A stretch of DNA of 35,397 nucleotides from Lentisphaeria bacterium (GTDB lineage Bacteria > Verrucomicrobiota > Lentisphaeria > Victivallales > UBA1829): assembly GCA_017629515.1 (NCBI GenBank), contig JAGBXB010000139.1:1-35397 (forward strand), written 5' to 3'. Shown here piece after piece: positions 16,315 through 23,573 of this stretch. Position numbers and translations under genes: made by a program. The notes under the pieces are model-generated. The model was not told where the DNA came from. It worked only from the letters and a program-made list of their open reading frames with translations, and ran no database searches. The first letter of the stretch is position 1. Each line of letters starts with the position of its first letter.

Positions 16315-16342
16315 GCGCCTTTCCGGAAGTGAAAAAGGTTTT

Positions 16343-17830
16343 TCAGAGGATATCCATTGTTCCGGTGGAGGGGTGGTCTTGCAGAAATTTATAGATACTT
16401 TGCGCCATTTCTTCACCGATGCCGGGGACTCTTTCTGCAATATCAGCGGGAGTGGCTTTCCGTAATCTGGTAACGGAACCGAAGGCTTCCAGAATAGCCT
16501 TTTTCCTTGCCTCTCCGATATTGGGGATTTCATCAAGAAGGGAATTCTGGATGGCACGCAGACGCAGAAGCCTGTTATACGTAATGGCAAAACGGTGGGA
16601 TTCATCCCGGATCGCCTGCAATAATTGCAAGGCGGAAGAGTCTTTCGGGAGAAGAACGGGATCACTTTTTCCCGGGAGAAAAACCTCTTCATTGCGTTTG
16701 GCAAGTCCGATAAGGGCAAAGGGGGGACTTTTCAGATCCACCAGAGCTTGAAGCGCATAAGATAACTGCCCTTTGCCTCCATCCACTACCATAAGATCCG
16801 GCAGGGGATATTCTCCGGCAAAAACTCTTTTGAAATGCCTTGTGATGACTTCCCGCATCGTGGCAAAATCGTCCACCCCCTCTACGGAACGGATACGGAA
16901 ATGCCGGTATTCACTTTTGGAGGGTTCTCCATTGCGGAATACCACCATGGAGGCAACGGAAAGAGTACCGGAAATGGTGGAGTTGTCAAAGCAGATCATA
17001 TATTTGGGGGCGGTTTTCAGTTTTAATGCTCTGCGCAAAGATTCCACTGCGGCTGCTCCGGAACCGTGCAGAGGAATGGCTGCATCGGCGAAATCCCGTT
17101 TGGGAGGCTTGTAAAGGGATTCGATATTCTGGGAAATATCCCGTAACGCCGCCGCTTTTTCAAAATGCTGTGCGGCAGCTTCCGCCATCATTTTTTCTTT
17201 CAGTGCGGCAAGGACGGGGGCAGTTTTTCCGTTAAGCACATCCATAAGGGCATCCAGATTTTTCCGGTAATCCTCTCTGGAAATCATCCCCACACAGGGG
17301 CAGGGACAGTCTTTCACATGGGCGGCAAGGCAGTGTTTTCTGTCCTCTTCCTTTAACTCCCTTGTCCGGCAGAAACGCAAATGGAAAAAGCGGATGAGGA
17401 ATTCCAGAGTCTGTTTCAGCAGTCCCCCGTGGGGGAATGGGCCGAAATAGAGACAGGAATCATCTTTCTGCAACCGGGCAAGACGGGGAGTGGGGTAGTC
17501 TTCCGTAAGATCTATTTTTACGGAAAGCAGTCTTTTGTCATCCCGCATTAATACATTATATTTAGGGGCATATTTTTTTATGAGTCTTGTTTCCAGAATA
17601 AGGGATTCATCTTCATTGCGTACCGTGATGCACTCCCACGAAGCAATGGAGTGGATGAGGGAGCGCAATTTGGGGGATTGACGGGATGTACGCGATGGCT
17701 GGAAATACTGGGACATGCGGCGGCGCAGATTGGAGGCTTTGCCAACATAGATGACTGTGCCGAATGTATCCCGGTAGATATAAACTCCCGGTTTGGCGGG
17801 GATGTCCCCCGGATAAAAACTTACAGCCAT
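16343..17830 (-). CDS. uvrC: UvrC excinuclease subunit, shortened
   Basis: Dual-incision nuclease of nucleotide excision repair. The 495-aa protein has an N-terminal GIY-YIG domain (PGVYIYRD to GKASNLRRRMSQYF, about 14-45), the cysteine cluster CPCPCVG, a UVR domain (about 205-230, binding UvrB), an RNase H-like domain starting near 278 with D282 in CFDNS, MVVDGGKGQ and DESHRFA, and tandem HhH motifs (IPNIGEARKKAIL, VPGIGEEMAQSIY). It is about 100 residues shorter than usual because the block between UVR and the RNase H-like domain is nearly absent. The usual FDISH reads FDNST. GAGGGA precedes the start. Monocistronic. Confidence 0.9.
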   Translation of the reverse strand: MAVSFYPGDIPAKPGVYIYRDTFGTVIYVGKASNLRRRMSQYFQPSRTSRQSPKLRSLIHSIASWECITVRNEDESLILETRLIKKYAPKYNVLMRDDKRLLSVKIDLTEDYPTPRLARLQKDDSCLYFGPFPHGGLLKQTLEFLIRFFHLRFCRTRELKEEDRKHCLAAHVKDCPCPCVGMISREDYRKNLDALMDVLNGKTAPVLAALKEKMMAEAAAQHFEKAAALRDISQNIESLYKPPKRDFADAAIPLHGSGAAAVESLRRALKLKTAPKYMICFDNSTISGTLSVASMVVFRNGEPSKSEYRHFRIRSVEGVDDFATMREVITRHFKRVFAGEYPLPDLMVVDGGKGQLSYALQALVDLKSPPFALIGLAKRNEEVFLPGKSDPVLLPKDSSALQLLQAIRDESHRFAITYNRLLRLRAIQNSLLDEIPNIGEARKKAILEAFGSVTRLRKATPADIAERVPGIGEEMAQSIYKFLQDHPSTGTMDIL

Positions 17831-17888
17831 ATTCTGTCCCTCTTTTTTTGAAAACCGTCCTGCCGCATTTCTTTACATGCCTTTGAAA

Positions 17889-17917
17889 AATTTAGTCCAT
17901 GATCCTTGAAAATTCAA
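17889..17917 (-). promoter_or_regulatory. Promoter of uvrC
   Basis: Minus strand TTGAAT (17912-17917), 17-bp spacer, TAAATT (17889-17894). Confidence 0.4.
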
Positions 17918-18007
17918 ATGGGAAGCGGATATTTTTTAAAGAATGTTGAAAAAATGGTGTTTTTAATGAAAAAAGCGAAAAAAAATGGAAAAAATATTCT
18001 CTTACAC

Positions 18008-18036
18008 TTGAAATTTCTGCATGGAAATAGTATGTT
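18008..18036 (+). promoter_or_regulatory. Promoter of the pilus-like operon
   Basis: TTGAAA (18008-18013), 17-bp spacer, TATGTT (18031-18036). Same -10 hexamer as the sugar operon promoter. Transcription would start near 18043, about 100 bases before the first gene. Confidence 0.6.
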
Positions 18037-18143
18037 TATGTCCGGTAAAGTATGGAAAGGTGTTTTTTGAGAATTTTCTTGATGGAAAAATAAGCCTTTT
18101 TGTATGAAAAAAATGGGAAAAAAGTTTAAAAAAGGAAAAAGGA

Positions 18144-19064
18144 ATGCGTAAACAGGTCTTGACAGGAATTCTGCTTGCTGCCTCCGTAATGTTCGGTGTG
18201 TCTTTTGACGCATTCGCACAGAAAAAGGGACGGACGATGCCTGCTGTGCTGGCAGACGATATTTCTGTTTTCTTCTCTTTTCCTGATACTCCCCATGTGA
18301 GTTATGAAAAAAATACCATTGGGTCTCCCCGGAAAGTGGATTATAAATGGATGCTTGTTAAGGTGCAATACCGTTTCAATTCCGGACTTTCCGTCCATCA
18401 GAAACCCGGATTTGTCTATGATAATATGCGTTGTGAAATCGCAATGCGTACCATTGCTTCCAAGCAGGGATGGATGAAAAATTACTGGTTTACCGGTACG
18501 CAGCAGTTTTATTCTGTGATCCCCGGAAAGTCTGGAACGCAACATGAAGTATTGTTCTTCATGCCTCCTCCGTTGTTGTATAAGTGCACGGGCGGGAACA
18601 AACTGGTAACGAAACTCTTCCGGGATTGTATCGTTTATGTCCGTTTTTATAACGCTGAAAATAAACTTATCGGCAGACGGATCTGGGCAGGAGCCATCAA
18701 AGGCGGGAAACTCAATAAACAAATGGAAAGTACAGCTGTGAAAGCATACAACAGAATGAATGATAATCCCGCCAATAAGATCGTAAATGGCTTGTGGAGC
18801 CAGGAAAAGACTCCGTGGCAGTACCTTAATGCTGACAGAGTGGATCTGCCGCTTCCTGTTTTTGATACAAAAAACACTTTTTCCGGGAAAAACAGAACAG
18901 AAGAGAAACTTGCGGATTCAAACGGGAAGAGTGAAAAAGATACAACCGAACTGAATAATGAAGAAAGTACAAATAATGGGGTTGCTGACGCGGAGGCAAC
19001 TGCTGAAAATGTTGAATTTACCCGCCCCGAAGATGTGCAGAACCGGAAAAAGAGAAGGAAATAA
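18144..19064 (+). CDS. Exported protein, Amuc_1102-like by position
   Basis: First gene of the six-gene operon. The 306-aa product has a clear signal peptide (basic MRKQ, hydrophobic core, cleavage near AFAQ at 24-27) and a soluble domain of about 35-235 rich in beta-strand patterns, then an acidic, Lys-rich low-complexity tail ending in KKRRK. No catalytic motif is visible. In Akkermansia the gene next to the PilM-like Amuc_1101 is Amuc_1102, a small exported pilus-like protein; the same neighbourhood here is the main basis for the call. It ends two bases before the PilM-like start. I cannot confirm homology without a search. Confidence 0.6.
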   Translation: MRKQVLTGILLAASVMFGVSFDAFAQKKGRTMPAVLADDISVFFSFPDTPHVSYEKNTIGSPRKVDYKWMLVKVQYRFNSGLSVHQKPGFVYDNMRCEIAMRTIASKQGWMKNYWFTGTQQFYSVIPGKSGTQHEVLFFMPPPLLYKCTGGNKLVTKLFRDCIVYVRFYNAENKLIGRRIWAGAIKGGKLNKQMESTAVKAYNRMNDNPANKIVNGLWSQEKTPWQYLNADRVDLPLPVFDTKNTFSGKNRTEEKLADSNGKSEKDTTELNNEESTNNGVADAEATAENVEFTRPEDVQNRKKRRK

Positions 19065-19066
19065 TA

Positions 19067-20851
19067 ATGGCTGTAAATAATTATGTACTTTGCCTTGATG
19101 TAGGCGGAACAACGATCAAAGCTACAGAATATTTATATTCCGTTGCAGGGGAAATGATCCTGGAGCGTTTTGCATATCTGGATTACGGAAGAGATCTGGA
19201 AGATGATTCCTCCGAGGAGGCAGCTGCATTGCACAACAGTATGATGGCGGATGCGGTCAAAAAAATCATCCTTGAAAATAATTTCAAAGCGAAAAAAGTA
19301 AATCTGTGTCTTTCCGGAAAAAATACCTATATCAAATTCGTCAAACTTCCTTCAATGGTGAGTGATGAAAAGAAACTCAAACAGATCATTGAGTTTGAAG
19401 CCGCTTCCGCCATTCCTTTTGAACTTGACGGCGTGGTATGGGATTCCCAGATTATAAGCAAAGATCCTGAACAGGCAGAGATCGAAGCCATGTTCGTTGT
19501 TGTGAAACGGGAAGAGTTGGAATTTGTCACCGATCTTATTGAAAAACTGGGGAAAGAGGTCGTTCTGATCGATGTAGCCCCCACCGCTATATATAATGCG
19601 GCAAAAGCCAACGGTATCGGTACGGAAGGGTGCGAAATGATCCTGAATATCGGAGGAAGCTGCTCTCTGCTGATTTTTGCAGATAAAGGCAGATTCTTCA
19701 CCAGGCTGATCCCCATTGCAGGAAATGCTGTCACCCATCAGATCAGTAAGGAATTCGGTATTTCCTATGCCGATGCGGAAGAGATGAAACGCAAACACGG
19801 TTTCGTTGCTCTGGGCGGGGCTTATGAAGAACCGGATTCTGAAGTAGCGACCGTTATCTCCAAAATCGTCCGTAATGTAATGACCCGTCTCCACGGGGAG
19901 ATCAACCGCTCCATCAATGTGTACCGTTCCCAGCAGGGGGGCAGAAAACCGGATAAGATCTATCTTTCCGGCGGCAGTTCCGTTATGGAATATACTTTGC
20001 GTTTCTTTGAAGATAAACTGCATATTCCTGCTGAATATTTCAATCCTTTCCAGAAGATCGCCATCGGTCAGGAAGTGGATAAGGAGATGCTTGCAGAATT
20101 CGCTCCTGCGTTCCCTGAAACCACCGGTCTGGCTGTGCGCAATGCCACCACCTGCCCGCTGGAAGTGGCATTGGTACCGGTTTCCATGCGCCGTTGCCGG
20201 GATTTCCGTGAAAGAAGCACTTATTTTTACGCATCCACCGTGTGTTTCCTTTTGATCGTGCTTATTACATTCCTCTGTTTTATTCAGCAGAAAGAAATTA
20301 CAGGTGAAAAACATACTATTGCTGATAAAAGATACAGAGAATTGAAGCATGTCGGGGACAGAGTACGCAACGCAGCCAATAACTTCAACAGCCAAAAAGG
20401 TGCGTATGATGCCGCTTGCAATATTCTGAAAGAACGCAGTATCTGGCCGGAAAAACTGGAAAAGATCCAGGATTTGCTTCCGGAAGGGGTATGGCTTTCC
20501 TCCTTTGCTTTCGGAGTGGCTGCCAATGAGCCGAAAAAAGAGGATAACCGCAGCCGTCGCAGACGCAGACAGCAGGAAGAAATGATGTTTGAAGAGCCCT
20601 CTTTCGATGAACCGAAAGCTCCTGTTGCTCCCACTGTTTTCGATACGGTGAATTTTACATGTCACTATCTGAAAAAGAATGATGAGGATATACGTGGAAA
20701 ATTCCTTGCCAATCTGGAAAAATCCGGACTATTCCAGTTGACAAAGGATGCGGCTGAAACAATGGTTCAGACGGTCAGTCCCGGAGCGGGGGCATATAAT
20801 ATTGTCACATTCAAGATCTCCGCCAAACTCAAAGATAATGTAAACAGGTGA
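19067..20851 (+). CDS. PilM-PilN fusion, Amuc_1101-like
   Basis: Inner-membrane platform protein of a type IV pilus-like system. The first 365 residues are an actin-like PilM ATPase domain: LDVGGTTIKA (10-19), PSMVSDEKKLKQIIEFEA, the second phosphate loop ILNIGGSCSLLIF, and YLSGGSS. A transmembrane helix follows at about 388-407, then a coiled coil and a PilN-like periplasmic domain with LPEGVWLSSFAFG. An Arg-rich insertion (about 493-500) and an acidic/proline stretch interrupt that domain. PilM and PilN are normally separate proteins joined by the PilN cytoplasmic tail; here they are one chain of 594 residues. AAGGA supports the start. Confidence 0.85.
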   Translation: MAVNNYVLCLDVGGTTIKATEYLYSVAGEMILERFAYLDYGRDLEDDSSEEAAALHNSMMADAVKKIILENNFKAKKVNLCLSGKNTYIKFVKLPSMVSDEKKLKQIIEFEAASAIPFELDGVVWDSQIISKDPEQAEIEAMFVVVKREELEFVTDLIEKLGKEVVLIDVAPTAIYNAAKANGIGTEGCEMILNIGGSCSLLIFADKGRFFTRLIPIAGNAVTHQISKEFGISYADAEEMKRKHGFVALGGAYEEPDSEVATVISKIVRNVMTRLHGEINRSINVYRSQQGGRKPDKIYLSGGSSVMEYTLRFFEDKLHIPAEYFNPFQKIAIGQEVDKEMLAEFAPAFPETTGLAVRNATTCPLEVALVPVSMRRCRDFRERSTYFYASTVCFLLIVLITFLCFIQQKEITGEKHTIADKRYRELKHVGDRVRNAANNFNSQKGAYDAACNILKERSIWPEKLEKIQDLLPEGVWLSSFAFGVAANEPKKEDNRSRRRRRQQEEMMFEEPSFDEPKAPVAPTVFDTVNFTCHYLKKNDEDIRGKFLANLEKSGLFQLTKDAAETMVQTVSPGAGAYNIVTFKISAKLKDNVNR

Positions 20852-20876
20852 AGATTGATAGAAGGAACAGCGTATT

Positions 20877-22262
20877 ATGGGTACTTTTTTTAAGAAAAAC
20901 ATATTCTTTTTTGTGATTTTTTCTGTTGTATTCGGCATATCCGTATTTCTGCTTGTAATGGATATTTCCATGTACGGAGAAATCAGTGAGAGTACAGAAA
21001 AGATCAAGGCTGCCACCGAAAATTATGACAGGGAACGGAAAGCAAAAGTCCATCCTGTGGATCAGAATGCTGATAAGATTGATGAAGATACCGTTGAATT
21101 GAAAAAACAGGTTATTGAATTACAACGGAAATTCGGCGGTCAGTACAGAAAGTTCCTGCTTGTTTTTGCAAAGGAAACGGGTTTTACAGAAGATGTGCTG
21201 CTCTCTGAATTCAAAAAACACTTTGACGAATACAAAGTAAAAAATGGAGAAAGGGAAGAAACCCTTGCCGAGATCCTGAACAGAAATCCTTATTATATCA
21301 AAGACCAGGTATTTTTCAGATTTATGGACGATTACCGTGAAAAACTTGCTCTGCGCCTTACTGTTGCGGAAGAAAAGAAGAAGGCGGAAAGCAAAGGTCA
21401 GGATTTCGATGAGGAAAAAGTGAAAGCAAGTGACGCAAACCGGAAGAAAATTGAGACAGCATACAATAATTTCTTTATCAATATCATCAAAGAACCTCTT
21501 TTTACCGTTGAGGATCTTGCGCCCGGAGATATGAACGTAAGAACACGAGTAAGAAATGATATTTTTGCCTGTGCGTTGGGGCTTCCCAGAACCAAACGCC
21601 CGCTGGATTGCTATACATATCTTTTGGATATGCAGAGAGAATTTATTGCCAAACGCCTTATCCCCGGCGTGACCGATCTGGCTACATTGCGCAAATTCAC
21701 CTATGATCAGTATGAAACAGATAATCCCAAAAGTGCGGATATCCCGGAAATCCTTCTGGCGATGCCTGTTTATGAGGATATTGCCAAAAGATTACGCAGT
21801 GTGGAAGATTTGGAAGTGACTGAAATGAGTAAAAGCGGGCCTGCTCCCGCACCTGCGTCTGATAAATATCTGCGTTATACATTCAAATTGAAGATCAACT
21901 GTACGATGAAAAGTATCCGCACATTTGTAAATAAACTGCATGCAGCATATAATGATGACAGAGTATATGCCGTTCGCTGGATTTCAGTGAATGCCGGCTC
22001 TGAAAATGAACTTGCCGAATTGAAGAAGATCCTTGAAAGTCAGAGTAACGGAGCCCAGAATATGAGACAGAACTACCGCAGATATGGAAACAGAACAGCC
22101 GCAGAAACGCAAACAGCTCTGACACCCTACCTGAACTCCCTTGATCCTAAATACGGAACTGCTATTGTTGGAAAAACTAAAGGAGTGACTGCTGAATTGG
22201 ATTTTGATTATTATATTTATATAGGTGAACGGGTTCATACCTATCAGGTGAATCAGCAGTAA
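20877..22262 (+). CDS. Bitopic PilO/Amuc_1100-like protein
   Basis: The 461-aa product has a short basic N-terminus, one membrane helix (about 8-27) and a large periplasmic part that begins with a coiled coil (about 35-85). A long helical, highly charged middle follows. The last third (about 320-460) has YTFKLKINCTMKSIRTFVNKLH and YAVRWISVN, resembling the ferredoxin-like domain of PilO/GspM proteins. Position directly after the PilM-PilN fusion matches Amuc_1100 in Akkermansia, though that protein is shorter (recalled as 317 aa). GAAGGA precedes the ATG. Likely role: inner-membrane scaffold between PilM-PilN and the secretin. Confidence 0.75.
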   Translation: MGTFFKKNIFFFVIFSVVFGISVFLLVMDISMYGEISESTEKIKAATENYDRERKAKVHPVDQNADKIDEDTVELKKQVIELQRKFGGQYRKFLLVFAKETGFTEDVLLSEFKKHFDEYKVKNGEREETLAEILNRNPYYIKDQVFFRFMDDYREKLALRLTVAEEKKKAESKGQDFDEEKVKASDANRKKIETAYNNFFINIIKEPLFTVEDLAPGDMNVRTRVRNDIFACALGLPRTKRPLDCYTYLLDMQREFIAKRLIPGVTDLATLRKFTYDQYETDNPKSADIPEILLAMPVYEDIAKRLRSVEDLEVTEMSKSGPAPAPASDKYLRYTFKLKINCTMKSIRTFVNKLHAAYNDDRVYAVRWISVNAGSENELAELKKILESQSNGAQNMRQNYRRYGNRTAAETQTALTPYLNSLDPKYGTAIVGKTKGVTAELDFDYYIYIGERVHTYQVNQQ

Positions 22263-22279
22263 GCACAGCGGGAGATATT

Positions 22280-23530
22280 ATGATTTTTGTTGCATTTCTG
22301 AAAAAACATTACGAAAAGTTGATTCTGGGGATTTTTCTCCTGATTTTTATCGGACTTCTTGTGCACTTGGGAAATCTGGTGCGTACCAATAAAGAGCTCA
22401 GTGTTGCGGAAGAAAAGAATAAAGTGCCTTTGCGCGCCAATTATGAAAAAGTGGCAAAGAATATGCGTGCGGCTGATGCGTTGAAAAATTATTTGCAATG
22501 GAATCCGAGAAAAGGCGTGCAGAATGGGAAAAATGCCGCTGAATATTCCGGGGATTTCATTATTCCCGCACCGCTTACAGTCTGTCCCATCTGCCGTAAA
22601 GCCATTCCTGTTCTGGATTTCAAAACTCCCACCTCTGACGGGCAGTATCATTGTTCTCTGCGCGGTCATGTGCTCACTCCGCCTATGGAAATGGTCATTG
22701 AAGATAAAGGAAAAGATACGGATAAGGATGGTTTGCCGGATGATTATGAAGTTGCCTACCGGAAACTGGGATACAGGTTTGATGTGAACGATCCCTCTGA
22801 TGCTTCTTTGGACTTTGATAATGATTTGTTTACCAATCTGGAAGAATATCTGTGTGATACTGATCCGTTGAATCCCCGTGTGGAACCCAGCAAAAAAGTT
22901 CCCGGAGGAAAATATCAGGGAAGACTGCCTTATCATGTGCTTTTGAATTGTACTGAAGTTACCCGCAGAGCATACACATTTGAAGTGAGAAGTATCAATA
23001 AAGAGTCTGTGACATTGCGTATTTTTGAAATGCGTAAAGACAGTACCGGAAGAACAGCCCGCCGTCCCCGCAATCAAACTCTGCGTGTGGGAGCCAATTT
23101 CAGGTCTCTGGATGAAAATATGAAAATACTCCGTATCGAAAACAGAAAGAGTGATAAGGCTGTTCTCAATAATTATGTTCTCATTGTTAAAGACCTTTTC
23201 TCCGGAGATGAGATCGTTGCTGAAAAATTGAAAAAAGTTTATTCTCCATTTGCCAGAGCCACATTGGGATTCCGGGAGGACAAATTTGTGCCGGTACAGG
23301 TAAAGGAAGGCGATACAGTCGAACTTGGAAATTCCATCAGGGGCAAAGATGTGTATAAAGTGGCGAAGATCGATGCTGATAAAAATACTGTTGAGTTGAA
23401 AGATGCTTCCGGCAAGAGTGTGACTGTTGGCAGCGTGATGTCGATTGTGAAGCTCGTAGCTGAAAAGAAGAGTGAAAAAGAGGCACAGAAACAGCAAGGC
23501 CCGAAAGAAAGCCGCAGGATCCGCAAATAA
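22280..23530 (+). CDS. Amuc_1099-like membrane protein with zinc- and calcium-type motifs
   Basis: The 416-aa product has one N-terminal membrane helix (about 14-32) and a periplasmic domain. It contains a zinc-ribbon-like set C102-x2-C105-x19-C125-x4-H130, then thrombospondin type 3-like acidic repeats: D146, D148, D150 with D154/D155 in DTDKDGLPDDYE, and D178, D180, D182 in DFDNDLFTNLEEY. The C-terminal part (about 210-410) is beta-rich and could be PilP-like. The gene lies between the Amuc_1100-like gene and the secretin, as Amuc_1099 does. The product may connect the inner-membrane platform to the secretin. Metal binding is inferred from residue spacing only. Confidence 0.75.
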   Translation: MIFVAFLKKHYEKLILGIFLLIFIGLLVHLGNLVRTNKELSVAEEKNKVPLRANYEKVAKNMRAADALKNYLQWNPRKGVQNGKNAAEYSGDFIIPAPLTVCPICRKAIPVLDFKTPTSDGQYHCSLRGHVLTPPMEMVIEDKGKDTDKDGLPDDYEVAYRKLGYRFDVNDPSDASLDFDNDLFTNLEEYLCDTDPLNPRVEPSKKVPGGKYQGRLPYHVLLNCTEVTRRAYTFEVRSINKESVTLRIFEMRKDSTGRTARRPRNQTLRVGANFRSLDENMKILRIENRKSDKAVLNNYVLIVKDLFSGDEIVAEKLKKVYSPFARATLGFREDKFVPVQVKEGDTVELGNSIRGKDVYKVAKIDADKNTVELKDASGKSVTVGSVMSIVKLVAEKKSEKEAQKQQGPKESRRIRK

Positions 23531-23573
23531 TAATCCCATATATAAATATAAACTTTAAATACAGGTATATGCA

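Larger units (their letters stand above)
17831..18143. other. Divergent intergenic region, 313 bp
   Basis: Separates uvrC from the pilus-like operon. It is strongly A/T-rich and holds one promoter for each direction, listed separately. The pilus-like transcript would carry a leader of about 100 bases with no clear hairpin. No gene is seen. Confidence 0.6.
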
